Positions 1-6,761 are shown, counted from the stretch's first letter. The stretch: DNA of 6,986 nucleotides from Thermodesulfatator sp. (GCA_003978135.1 QOAL01000047.1:1-6986), one strand, 5' to 3'. The notes: generated by a model from the letters alone, not told the origin. Made by a program: numbers and translations.

Positions 1-1239
1 ATCCTGGAAAAAGGCCTTTTCCGAATAAGAGATTATGCTGGAGCGCTTTAGAAAGGTCTCCACGCCAAGGGCAGACGAGAACCTGGCTGTTCCCATGGTG
101 GGCAGTACATGATTTGGACCTGCAATATAATCCCCGACAGGTTCAGGGCTGTATGCGCCCAGAAATATTGCACCTGCATGGTGGATCAGGGGAAGAAGCT
201 CCCAGGGGTTTTCCACGAAAAGTTCCAGGTGCTCCGGGCCTACCCTGTTGGTCATGGCCGCTGCTTTTTCCAGGTCTTTCACTACCAGCACCAGGCCATT
301 TGATTCAATGGATTTTATTGCTGTTTCGGACCGCTGAAGAGTCTCTGCCTGTATGGAAAGCTCGGAGCAGGTCTGTTCTGCAATTGCCATGGATGTTGTT
401 ATGAGGACTGAAGTGGCCATAGGGTCATGCTCGGCCTGTGAAAGCATGTCCGCTGCTACATATGCCGGATCCGCTGATTCATCAGCGATAATCAAAATTT
501 CGCTGGGGCCTGCTACCATGTCTATGCCTGTTGTGCCCGAGATGATTTTCTTGGCTACAGTCACAAATATATTCCCTGGACCTGCTATAACATCCACGGG
601 TTTTATGGTTTGGGTGCCATATGCCATGGCCGCAATAGCCCATGCACTGCCCATCCTGTAAATCTCACTTACCCCTGCCTCCTGTGCTGCAACCAGCAAA
701 TAGGGGCTGATCTTGCCATCCCTTCCCGGAGGAGTAGCCAGCAAGAGCCTTTTGACCCCTGCAATCCTGGCCGGGACTGCATTCATCAGCACAGAGGAAA
801 CAAGGGGTGTACTGCCGCCTGTCCCCCCTGGGACGTAAAGTCCTGCAGCATCCACGGGTCTTACCATCTGGCCGAGGATGATACCGTCTTCCCTGGTATC
901 AAACCATGAATTGGGGCGCTGTTTCCCGTGGAACAGTTTTATATTTTCAAGGGCTTTCCTGAGGCTTTTGAGTATCTTGGGGTCGATCTTGTCATAGGCT
1001 GCGGATATCTCTGCTTCACTGACCCGAAGCATGGAGATATCGAATTCCGGACAGTCAAATTTGGCAGTGTAATGCAGCAGGGCCGCATCACCGTCCTTTC
1101 TGACAGCCTGTATTATTTCCCTGACTGCGGCCTCTATGTCAGCAGGTATCTCAAACTGCCGCTGCAAAAGGGCGGAAAACCCCTCCCGTCCAGAGGGGCT
1201 TTCCGCTTCCAAGGGTTTGATAATTGTATCTTTGGCCAT
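1..1239 (-). CDS. hisD: Histidinol dehydrogenase, 3' end cut by window edge
   Basis: This enzyme carries out the last two steps of histidine synthesis in the cytoplasm: zinc- and NAD-dependent oxidation of L-histidinol through the aldehyde to L-histidine. The window holds 413 codons; the family is usually about 430 residues, so roughly 15-25 C-terminal residues lie beyond the left edge. Visible family motifs are YVPGG at 135-139, the segment AGPGN (219-223), AGPSEILI (243-250), SQAEHD (267-272) with zinc ligands Q268 and H271, GPEHLEL (334-340) with the catalytic Glu-His pair E336/H337, and zinc ligand D370 in GDYIAGPNH. The fourth zinc ligand, a C-terminal His, is off the window. The usual GGAQA motif reads GSAWA (197-201). 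I chose the ATG at 1239 over the one at 1254 because AAGGGA sits 6 nt before it. It lies 17 nt after the deg stop codon with no other his gene in view. Confidence 0.97.
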   Translation of the reverse strand, partial: MAKDTIIKPLEAESPSGREGFSALLQRQFEIPADIEAAVREIIQAVRKDGDAALLHYTAKFDCPEFDISMLRVSEAEISAAYDKIDPKILKSLRKALENIKLFHGKQRPNSWFDTREDGIILGQMVRPVDAAGLYVPGGTGGSTPLVSSVLMNAVPARIAGVKRLLLATPPGRDGKISPYLLVAAQEAGVSEIYRMGSAWAIAAMAYGTQTIKPVDVIAGPGNIFVTVAKKIISGTTGIDMVAGPSEILIIADESADPAYVAADMLSQAEHDPMATSVLITTSMAIAEQTCSELSIQAETLQRSETAIKSIESNGLVLVVKDLEKAAAMTNRVGPEHLELFVENPWELLPLIHHAGAIFLGAYSPEPVGDYIAGPNHVLPTMGTARFSSALGVETFLKRSSIISYSEKAFFQD

Positions 1240-1245
1240 TATCTG

Positions 1246-1251
1246 TCCCTT
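1246..1251 (-). promoter_or_regulatory. Ribosome binding site of hisD
   Basis: AAGGGA lies 6 nt before the ATG at 1239. The in-frame ATG at 1254, just after the deg stop codon, has no purine-rich site before it, so this site decides the start. Confidence 0.6.
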
Positions 1252-1256
1252 CATGG

Positions 1257-2726
1257 TTATGGGAGTCTGAGTGCTACATAACGGCTCATGTCTCCGTCCC
1301 TGACCTTGAACAGGACCCTCTTTGTCTTGTTAGATTTTTCAAGGGCCTTCAGGAATTCCTTAACGGTGCTCACCTTTTTCCTGTTTACTTCTTCTATGAG
1401 CTGCCCCGGCTGAATGCCAACGCTTGCTGCCAGGCTTCCTGGTTCCACCTCTGCCACAAGAACTCCCTGGCCTTCATGGTATCCAAACTGCTGTGCCAGA
1501 TCAGGGGTAAGTTCCTGAACCACGAGACCAAGCTCCTTGAGTATCTCGTGTTTGCTCATTGCCACACTGACTCCACCGGGCTTTTCCTCTATGGTAACAG
1601 TGACGGTCTTGTGTTTACCCTCCCTTAATATATCAAAGGTTACCTTGGAACCTGGCGGTGTAAGGGCGATTTTGTTGCGTAGTTCTCCTATATCAACGAC
1701 ATTGTGGCCATCCATCTTAAGGATGATGTCTCCGCTCTTGAGCCCTGCCTTTTTTGCAGGTGAATTTTCTGCCACTTCGGAAATAAGGACACCTTCAGCC
1801 TTTTTAAGACCGAAAGACTTTGCCAGGTCTTCGTCGATCTCCTGGATAACAACACCCAGCCAGCCGCGAACTACCTTGCCGTTCTTGATGAGCTGGTTTT
1901 TCACTGCCTTGGCCATGTTGATGGGGATGGCAAAGCCAATGCCCATGTACCCGCCACTCCTGGAAAAGATGGCAGAATTTATGCCAATGGCTTCCCCGTG
2001 GATATTAATGAGAGGGCCACCGGAATTTCCTGGGTTGATGGCAGCATCTGTCTGGATATAGTCTTCGTAGTCTGTGATGCCAAGCCTGCTCCTGCCCTTG
2101 GCGCTGATTACTCCTACCGTGACAGTCTGGGTAAGGCCGAATGGATTGCCAATGGCAATGACCCACTCACCTACCTGTATGGAATCAGAATTTCCCAGGG
2201 GAAGTGTCGGCAAGCCTGTGGCGTTGATCTTGATAACAGCAACGTCTGACTGGGGATCTTTTCCGATGACCTTGGCCTTGAATTTTCTTCCGTCAGCAAG
2301 CTTTACTCTGATGGTATCCGCATCCCCGACAACGTGATTGTTTGTGAGTATATAGCCGTCCCTGCTGATAATAAAACCAGAACCCTGGCCCCTCTGTTTG
2401 AACTTTCTGGGCCTCTGCCTCAGGTGGGGCCCAAAAAATCTCTGGAAAAACGGGTCGTTGAACATGCCAAAGGGATCCTGGCCACCAAATGGCGAAGGCC
2501 CCTGTTCCACGGTCTTTTCCACCTGTACAAAGACTACTGCGGGCATTGCCTCCTTGACTATTTCTGCAATTGCCTGGGAGGTCTTTGACAGCAACTCTAT
2601 GTTTGCATCTTCCTGGGCTGTCCGGGCAGAAACCTGGCCGGGCAGCAGGATTGGAAAGACGAAGAGCATTGAGAGAAGCAAAGAGAAAAGGGACTGCTTT
2701 GCCTCGGTTGAACTATTAATCTTCAT
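1257..2726 (-). CDS. degP: Periplasmic Deg/HtrA-family serine protease with two PDZ domains
   Basis: The protein is a Do-family (DegP/DegQ/MucD) protease-chaperone that degrades or holds misfolded envelope proteins in the periplasm. It has 489 residues, the usual family length. A signal peptide has a hydrophobic core at about 12-29 and a likely cut after VSA (32-34). The trypsin-like domain spans about 50-280, with catalytic H131 (NNHVVG), D161 (SDVAVIK) and S235 (GNSGGPL). PDZ1 lies at about 287-380 and PDZ2 at about 398-485. The stretch before the catalytic His (about 71-113) is rich in Phe, Pro and Gly, as in the oligomer-contacting LA loop. That loop lacks the cysteine pair of E. coli DegP, so the protein may be closer to DegQ or MucD; the symbol is a family label. 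The start overlaps the end of ftsH by 11 nt and has a perfect Shine-Dalgarno site, so translation is probably coupled. Confidence 0.96.
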   Translation of the reverse strand: MKINSSTEAKQSLFSLLLSMLFVFPILLPGQVSARTAQEDANIELLSKTSQAIAEIVKEAMPAVVFVQVEKTVEQGPSPFGGQDPFGMFNDPFFQRFFGPHLRQRPRKFKQRGQGSGFIISRDGYILTNNHVVGDADTIRVKLADGRKFKAKVIGKDPQSDVAVIKINATGLPTLPLGNSDSIQVGEWVIAIGNPFGLTQTVTVGVISAKGRSRLGITDYEDYIQTDAAINPGNSGGPLINIHGEAIGINSAIFSRSGGYMGIGFAIPINMAKAVKNQLIKNGKVVRGWLGVVIQEIDEDLAKSFGLKKAEGVLISEVAENSPAKKAGLKSGDIILKMDGHNVVDIGELRNKIALTPPGSKVTFDILREGKHKTVTVTIEEKPGGVSVAMSKHEILKELGLVVQELTPDLAQQFGYHEGQGVLVAEVEPGSLAASVGIQPGQLIEEVNRKKVSTVKEFLKALEKSNKTKRVLFKVRDGDMSRYVALRLP

Positions 2727-4725
2727 TTGAATCCTCCTTGTGGACGTAATTGTTTTGGTCTATTCCAGCCAGCCTTTTGAACTCATCTGCACTCATTACT
2801 TCTTCTACCAGGAGTTTTGAGGACACTGTTTCCAAGGCTTGCCTGTGTTCTTTTATTATGGAAAGGGCCCTTTGGTACTGTTCTCTTAAGATCCTTCTTA
2901 CTTCATTGTCAATTTCTGCCTGTAGTTCAGGGCTCAGGTTCTGCTGTTCAGGCATCCCGGGAACCCGGAGAAACGGGGATGTCTCCCTGCTCAAGGCAAT
3001 TGGGCCTATCTTGTCGCTCATGCCAAAGCGGCATACCATGCCCCGGGCCATTTCCGTGGCCACTTCCAGGTCGTTTTGTGCCCCGGAGCTGATTTCATTG
3101 AATACTACCTCTTCGGCAGCCCGACCGCCCAGGGAAACACAGATCTTGTCAAGAAGCTCGTGTTCTGTCATGAGATAGCGTTCCTCCTCGGGAAGCTGAA
3201 GTGTGTAGCCAAGGGCTGCCTTGCCCCTGGGGATGATGGAAATTTTTGCCACAGGTGCAGCATGGGGACAATGAAAGGCCACGAGTGCATGACCTGATTC
3301 GTGGTATGCCACTCTCTTTCTTTCCTTGTCTCCAAGGCGCCTGCTCTTTCTTTCCGGGCCTGCAAATACCTTTTCTGCCGCTGCCTCAAAATGGGCCTGG
3401 GTGATCTGGCTTGCCCCTTCCTTGGCTGCCAGAAGCGCAGCCTCGTTGACTATATTGGCAAGGTCTGCGCCTGAAAAACCAGGTGTCCTGAGGGCAATGC
3501 TCTTGAGATTCACGTCAGGGGCCAGGGGTTTCCCTCTGCAGTGCACCTTGAGGATAGCCTCCCTGCCCTGTACATCTGGCGCATCCAGTACCACCTGCCT
3601 GTCAAACCGGCCGGGTCTCAGGAGCGCAGGGTCCAGCACCTCCGGCCTGTTGGTGGCAGCCAGCAGGATAACCCCGATATTAGGTTCAAATCCATCCATT
3701 TCCACCAGGAGCTGGTTAAGCGTCTGCTCCCTCTCTTCATGGCCTCCGCCGACAATGCCTCCCCCTCTGAATTTTCCAATGGCATCTATTTCATCCACAA
3801 AGATGATACAGGGTGCGTTTTTCTTGGCCTGATTGAAAAGATCTCTTACCCTGGCGGCCCCGACGCCAACAAACATTTCAACGAATTCGGAACCCGAGAT
3901 GCTGTAAAAGGGCACCCCGGCTTCTCCTGCCAGCGCCCTGGCCAGCAGCGTCTTGCCTGTCCCGGGAGGTCCCACCAGCAGGACTCCCTTTGGAATTCTG
4001 GCACCAAGGGCCTCAAATTTCTGCGGTGTTTTGAGAAACTCCACCACCTCCTTGAGCTCTTCCTTGGCCTCCTCGCAGCCGGCTACGTCCTCAAATGTGA
4101 CTCCCGTGTCCTTTTCTACTGCAACCTTGGCCTTTGATTTCCCTATGGACAACAGGCCGCTGCCAGGGCTACCCATTCCACGCATGAGGAAAAACCATAG
4201 GCCTATCCAGAAAGCAATGGGCACGATGGTTCCCCAGAATATTTCGCCTATCATGCTGCTTCTTTCCCCGGAATATTCTACTCCGTGGGCATCAAGCTCT
4301 TCCACAAGCTTGTTGTCCTTGACCCTGACAGTACGAAAAAGGACAATATTTTCCTTATGGGACGAGGTAGATGAAAGTTTCTTTAATATTTCATCAAGGG
4401 AAGGGCGTTTGGCAGAATTCAAAAAGTCAAGGGGACCCGAAGCCCGGGGTTGAGCCGCTATTTCCTGGATCTGCGTCCTGAGTTCAGCCAGCTCCTTTTC
4501 AGAGCCGCTGAACATTATCCCCCTTATTTCATCCTCGGTCAGGCGCACTTCCAGGATCCTGTTCTGCCGCAAGAGCTCCTTGAATTGGGAATAGGGAATC
4601 TGAGTAGTCTGGATGGAAAGAAGGATTTGGGGCAGTACCATTATTACCAGTATGCCCAAAGCCCAGTAAAGGGCGGTAAAAAGTAGCTTTTTTTTGTCTT
4701 TTGGTTCCTTTTTTTTAGGTTTCAT
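2716..4725 (-). CDS. ftsH: ATP-dependent zinc metalloprotease FtsH
   Basis: FtsH is a hexameric inner-membrane AAA+ protease that extracts and degrades membrane proteins and unstable cytosolic regulators. From the ATG at 4725 it has 669 residues. Transmembrane helices lie at about 14-36 and 162-181, with a periplasmic domain between them. Further motifs are Walker A GPPGTGKT (252-259), pore loop MFVGVG (284-289), Walker B IIFVDEID (307-314), second region of homology ending in RPGRFDR (370-376), zinc site HESGH (475-479) and third zinc ligand D552 in QNDL. All catalytic residues are present. The periplasmic part is about 125 residues, longer than the roughly 70 in E. coli FtsH, with extra Ser/Lys/Pro-rich sequence at about 75-125. 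A TTG one codon upstream (4728) is a possible start; an in-frame TAA six codons before that limits further extension. No Shine-Dalgarno site is visible. The 3' end overlaps the deg gene by 11 nt. Confidence 0.98.
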   Translation of the reverse strand: MKPKKKEPKDKKKLLFTALYWALGILVIMVLPQILLSIQTTQIPYSQFKELLRQNRILEVRLTEDEIRGIMFSGSEKELAELRTQIQEIAAQPRASGPLDFLNSAKRPSLDEILKKLSSTSSHKENIVLFRTVRVKDNKLVEELDAHGVEYSGERSSMIGEIFWGTIVPIAFWIGLWFFLMRGMGSPGSGLLSIGKSKAKVAVEKDTGVTFEDVAGCEEAKEELKEVVEFLKTPQKFEALGARIPKGVLLVGPPGTGKTLLARALAGEAGVPFYSISGSEFVEMFVGVGAARVRDLFNQAKKNAPCIIFVDEIDAIGKFRGGGIVGGGHEEREQTLNQLLVEMDGFEPNIGVILLAATNRPEVLDPALLRPGRFDRQVVLDAPDVQGREAILKVHCRGKPLAPDVNLKSIALRTPGFSGADLANIVNEAALLAAKEGASQITQAHFEAAAEKVFAGPERKSRRLGDKERKRVAYHESGHALVAFHCPHAAPVAKISIIPRGKAALGYTLQLPEEERYLMTEHELLDKICVSLGGRAAEEVVFNEISSGAQNDLEVATEMARGMVCRFGMSDKIGPIALSRETSPFLRVPGMPEQQNLSPELQAEIDNEVRRILREQYQRALSIIKEHRQALETVSSKLLVEEVMSADEFKRLAGIDQNNYVHKEDSNED
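2732..2739 (-). promoter_or_regulatory. Strong ribosome binding site of the deg gene, inside ftsH
   Basis: AAGGAGGA lies in the last codons of ftsH (encoding part of KEDS) and ends about 6 nt before the deg ATG at 2726. Ribosomes finishing ftsH uncover and pass this site, so the second protease is set up for efficient coupled reinitiation. Confidence 0.8.
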
Positions 4726-4737
4726 CAAAGATCTGCA

Positions 4738-4743
4738 ATATTA
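4738..4743 (-). promoter_or_regulatory. Possible -10 box just upstream of ftsH
   Basis: TAATAT matches a sigma-70 -10 box at 4 of 6 positions, but no good -35 box is found 16-18 nt upstream. If it is used, transcription would start near 4731, only about 6 nt before the ATG, giving an almost leaderless ftsH message. That would agree with the missing Shine-Dalgarno site. An AT-rich match of this kind can arise by chance. Confidence 0.2.
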
Positions 4744-4786
4744 TTTGTGTGTCCAAGCCTGGAACCTGCAACTGGGATCCGATTAC

Positions 4787-4827
4787 AAAAAAGACCATGA
4801 GCTCCCTTGATTTAACAAACAATGGTC
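4787..4827 (-). terminator. Hairpin plus T6: terminator or attenuator between tmk and ftsH
   Basis: On the minus strand, GACCAT (4827-4822) pairs with ATGGTC (4798-4793), and six T residues follow directly (4792-4787). The first arm begins 24 nt after the tmk stop codon. The stem is short (6 bp) and the loop large (23 nt), so it is a weak-to-moderate intrinsic terminator. A second pair, GCTCC (4834-4830) with GGAGC (4805-4801), interleaves with this stem. It could form a pseudoknot or a competing fold, which would suit partial or conditional readthrough into ftsH. Confidence 0.5.
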
Positions 4828-4851
4828 ATGGAGCAAGCCTTTTTCAAGAAA

Positions 4852-5478
4852 TTATTTGTGCCTGTTTTTTTCTTTCAGTTTGTCCAGGATTACCTGTGCT
4901 GCTTGTTCTGACAATTGTTCAGGAGGCAGATTCGCGTCCAGCCTTATAATACAGTCTTCTTTCATGGACGAAAAAATCTCTGCAACTTTCTTGAGATATT
5001 CCAGCCCTTCGAAATTGTTTGTCTTTTCTGCCCTGCCCTGGGTAATTCTCTTTACCGCCTCCTCGGGTGGCAGCTCCAGGATAAAACAGACATCAGGCCT
5101 GAGTGCAAAGGAGGAATTTTTTCTGCGGATCATTTTCTGGTCAAGTCCCCTGGCTCCCTGGTAAGCTATTGTAGAAAAATAGTAGCGGTCACAGATGACC
5201 ACCCTTCCAGCTTCCAAGGCAGGGAAAACTGTATCCTCCAGGTGTTCCTTTCTGTCCTTGATGAAAAGGGAAAGTTCTTCCTCCGGGCTCAGCCTGGTGT
5301 TCCCTGTGAAACTCTGACGCAATTTTTTCCCCCACCTACCATGGGTAGGCTCAAAGGTGATCAGGACATCTATTCCGTGCTTTCTCAGGTTCTTGTACAG
5401 ATTGCTGACAAGTGTGGACTTGCCCGTTCCGTCTATGCCCTCAACCACTACGAAGAGCCCTGTTTTCTTTTTTTTCAT
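4852..5478 (-). CDS. tmk: Thymidylate (dTMP) kinase
   Basis: This cytosolic enzyme phosphorylates dTMP to dTDP with ATP, a necessary step to dTTP for DNA synthesis. The 208-residue protein matches the family length. It shows the P-loop EGIDGTGKST (13-22), the substrate motif FEPTHGRWG (42-50) in place of the common REPGGT, the DRY motif at 97-99 followed by FSTIAYQGARG, and a LID-like segment around QGRAEKTNNFEG (147-158) with one arginine, R149. The conserved hydrophobic strand before PPEEAVKRI (137-145) is also present. The reading frame is open 28 codons further upstream, to an ATG at 5562, but that stretch lies inside the Smr gene. The ATG at 5478 starts the conserved fold and overlaps the Smr stop codon as ATGA, with purine-rich AAGAAAGAG before it. 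The unusual EPT motif leaves open a related deoxynucleotide kinase, but the context and size favour Tmk. Confidence 0.94.
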   Translation of the reverse strand: MKKKKTGLFVVVEGIDGTGKSTLVSNLYKNLRKHGIDVLITFEPTHGRWGKKLRQSFTGNTRLSPEEELSLFIKDRKEHLEDTVFPALEAGRVVICDRYYFSTIAYQGARGLDQKMIRRKNSSFALRPDVCFILELPPEEAVKRITQGRAEKTNNFEGLEYLKKVAEIFSSMKEDCIIRLDANLPPEQLSEQAAQVILDKLKEKNRHK

Positions 5479-6206
5479 CTCTTTCTTGATTTTTTGACAG
5501 GCCGTTTTCTCAGGAGCACATAGGTCACTCCGGGCCCTCCGTCCCAGGAAGGCGCGCTGCAATATGCCAGGATGTAGCGCCTGAACCTGCCCCTGTTAAG
5601 AAAATTTTTTACCAGTTCCTTCAAGACGGGTTTTCCCGGGGAAGATTTGCCCCGGCCATGAATATAAGCAATACAGCGCCTGTTGCTCATTAGGGAATCT
5701 GACATGAATCCGTCACAGACCTTGAGTGCCTGGTCAGCGTTAAGGCCATGGAGCTCGCAATAGGCCTGTATGGCAAAATCTCCTGACCTTAGTTTTTTCA
5801 GGAGCCTCCTGTCGGAATTAACAGGTGGTCCGTCCATGTATTCGGGTATCTTTTCCACTGGCAGGGGCATTTTACCCTCCACCAGATCCTTGAGTTCCCG
5901 AATAGCATCTTCTAGCTCCTTTTCCTTCCTGTTTCCTGCATTGCCTGGAGTTGTCGAGCCAGGGGTATGTCCCCGCCTCTTCTTCCCCTTCAGAGGCTTT
6001 ACTCCTTCCATGGCCTTTAGAAACAGGTCCGTATCAGAAGAGGGCACTGACTCATTTGGGCCCGGTTTCTTTTCCTGAACAGCTGGGCCTATATTTTTTA
6101 CACCGGGCGCAGAGGCCTTTTTCAGCCTGTCCTTGAGACATTCAAATGGTCTGGACTTAAGCTCTTTACTGCCCGCGTGGCGTTTGTCTGTACCTGTATG
6201 GCTCAT
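5475..6206 (-). CDS. Smr-domain protein (SmrA/YdaL-like putative nuclease)
   Basis: The C-terminal Smr (small MutS-related) domain spans about 148-234. It carries the signature ELHG (151-154), equivalent to LDLHG, and IHGRGKSS (182-189) with the HGRG motif. Next come PVLK (193-196) and the typical end strands YILAYCSAP and GGPGVTYVLLRK. Stand-alone Smr proteins are known or suspected nucleases acting on DNA or, in the SmrB/Cue2 group, on mRNA at collided ribosomes. The target of this one cannot be read from sequence. The first 140 residues are hydrophilic: a Lys/Pro/Gly-rich, probably disordered region holding the short motif LFLKAMEGVKPL (61-72), similar to one seen before the domain in SmrA-like proteins, then a charged helix at about 93-111. 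The tail is very basic (RKRPVKKSRKR). It overlaps tmk by 4 nt (ATGA). The ATG at 6206 has only a weak, distant GGA as ribosome binding site, and an in-frame TAG upstream rules out a longer form. Confidence 0.88.
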   Translation of the reverse strand: MSHTGTDKRHAGSKELKSRPFECLKDRLKKASAPGVKNIGPAVQEKKPGPNESVPSSDTDLFLKAMEGVKPLKGKKRRGHTPGSTTPGNAGNRKEKELEDAIRELKDLVEGKMPLPVEKIPEYMDGPPVNSDRRLLKKLRSGDFAIQAYCELHGLNADQALKVCDGFMSDSLMSNRRCIAYIHGRGKSSPGKPVLKELVKNFLNRGRFRRYILAYCSAPSWDGGPGVTYVLLRKRPVKKSRKR

Positions 6207-6262
6207 ATTGTATGTCAGATTCCAATCGTATTGGACGGCCTATGATGGAAATTTCAACGCTG

Positions 6263-6291
6263 ATTATATACCTTAAAAAGTGCCTGAAAAA
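6263..6291 (-). promoter_or_regulatory. Probable sigma-70-type promoter of the smr-tmk operon
   Basis: A perfect -10 box, TATAAT (6268-6263), sits about 57 nt before the Smr start codon. The hexamer 17 nt upstream is TTTTTC (6291-6286), a poor -35 box inside a T-rich run. Transcription would start near 6256, giving a leader of about 50 nt. No operator is clear, but the upstream T-rich region could act as an UP-like element. Confidence 0.5.
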
Positions 6292-6311
6292 AAAGAATTT
6301 TTAGGTGCTTT
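6277..6311. repeat. Imperfect inverted repeat over the smr promoter
   Basis: On the plus strand AAAGTGCCT (6277-6285) faces AGGTGCTTT (6303-6311). In plus-strand RNA all nine positions can pair if two G-U pairs are allowed; in minus-strand RNA the two central positions mismatch. The 17-nt spacer is an A/T run that covers the -35 position of the probable smr promoter. It may be a binding site for a dimeric regulator, or part of an old terminator. Confidence 0.35.
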
Positions 6312-6344
6312 ATGCGATTAAATGTGGTGTGCCCACCTGCATCC

Positions 6345-6366
6345 AGAGCTAGAGCTACTAGAGCTA
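6345..6366. repeat. Three short direct repeats of AGAGCTA
   Basis: AGAGCTA occurs at 6345-6351, 6351-6357 and 6360-6366. The first two overlap by one base, and the last two are part of a 9-nt near-repeat, GAGCTACTA/GAGCTACGA. Each contains the palindrome AGCT. The function is unknown. Confidence 0.5.
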
Positions 6367-6376
6367 CGAATTTGAA

Positions 6377-6398
6377 GAGTTTAAGCCAAGCTTAACTC
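6377..6398. repeat. Inverted repeat, possible operator-like hairpin
   Basis: GAGTTTAAGC and GCTTAACTC surround a 3-nt spacer (CAA). They match as a 9-bp stem with one bulged T; the inner TTAAGC/GCTTAA is a perfect 6-bp repeat. No T-tract follows on either strand, so it is not an intrinsic terminator. It would lie over the start point of the weak upstream promoter candidate at 6402-6430. Confidence 0.5.
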
Positions 6399-6401
6399 AG
6401 T

Positions 6402-6430
6402 AGATTACAAAATTAAGGACTTGGAGGCAA
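6402..6430 (-). promoter_or_regulatory. Weak candidate second promoter upstream of smr
   Basis: TTGCCT (6430-6425) and TAATCT (6407-6402) are 17 nt apart and match the sigma-70 -35 and -10 boxes at 4 and 3 of 6 positions. Transcription would start near 6395, inside the inverted repeat 6377-6398, about 190 nt before smr. Such a match is expected by chance in a region of this size. Confidence 0.2.
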
Positions 6431-6591
6431 GGACGGGGCTTTCTTTTGTTATGAACTTATGAGCCCGCCCTCCTTATCTCTGCTGAAAGGATGAAGACGA
6501 AAGTAGTGGCAGCGGCTAAGCAGTGAATCGCCTCCGCACCTGTAAACATCCGGCCTTGCCGAGCACGTGACCATCCATAAATGGCCCTTTT

Positions 6592-6617
6592 GCCCGATGA
6601 CTGTGTTGCTCGTCGGC
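6592..6617. repeat. Imperfect hairpin next to the 45-nt palindrome
   Basis: GCCCGATGA (6592-6600) and TCGTCGGC (6610-6617) form a stem with one bulge and one mismatch around a 9-nt loop. Its right arm shares three bases with the left arm of the next palindrome, so the two hairpins sit in tandem or compete. Confidence 0.4.
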
Positions 6618-6659
6618 GAAAAATGCTCATGTACGCCCAGTACACCGCGCTTTTTCGCC
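6615..6659. repeat. 45-nt imperfect palindrome with 9-bp perfect arms
   Basis: The outer arms GGCGAAAAA (6615-6623) and TTTTTCGCC (6651-6659) are exact inverted copies. Near the centre TGTAC and GTACA form a second exact stem around a 5-nt loop (GCCCA on the plus strand). The sequence between the two stems pairs only partly. The pattern resembles repetitive extragenic palindromes or the ends of small non-autonomous mobile elements. I cannot name the family, and no second copy lies in this window. Confidence 0.6.
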
Positions 6660-6731
6660 TCCTTACGCCTTGTCCTCCAACAAAATTGCCTATTTCTGGA
6701 TGGATACTACCAAAGACGTATCATATTGAAA

Positions 6732-6761
6732 TCTTCCCCTGTGTGACCGCGCCCGGGAAGA
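6732..6761 (-). terminator. Possible weak terminator after the right-edge gene
   Basis: TCTTCCC (6761-6755 region, read on the minus strand) pairs with GGGAAGA (6738-6732) in a 7-bp stem with a 16-nt GC-rich loop. It starts about 9 nt after the TAG at 6771. Only TTT follows, then mixed bases, so any termination would be inefficient. The position is right, but the T-tract is poor. Confidence 0.3.

Noticed and set aside
1240..1254. Upstream ATG for hisD, adding MKGQI
   Set aside because: It is 2 nt from the deg stop codon with no ribosome binding site; the AAGGGA site serves the ATG at 1239.
1537..2061. Long plus-strand open frame opposite the deg gene
   Set aside because: It is an antisense shadow of a gene with intact catalytic motifs, has Ser/Pro/Leu-rich composition, and no recognisable domain.
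3326..4137. Plus-strand open frames opposite ftsH
   Set aside because: They are shadows of the conserved AAA+ domain with atypical composition and no family motif.
4915..5523. A 202-codon plus-strand open frame opposite tmk
   Set aside because: It is antisense to the complete tmk gene and has no motif or clear ribosome binding site.
5479..5562. A 28-codon N-terminal extension of Tmk starting at an ATG at 5562
   Set aside because: It lies wholly inside the Smr gene, is Cys/Arg/Lys-rich and unlike any Tmk, and the ATG at 5478 gives the normal length and an ATGA overlap.
6345..6366. CRISPR-like direct repeats
   Set aside because: The units are only 7-9 nt, overlapping or nearly adjacent, with no spacers and no cas genes.
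6457..6645. Small minus-strand open frame, 62 codons, in the repeat-rich stretch
   Set aside because: Its start lies inside the 45-nt palindrome, composition is Arg/Ser-rich, two other frames there are also partly open, and no ribosome binding site precedes it. It may be a chance frame in a repeat.
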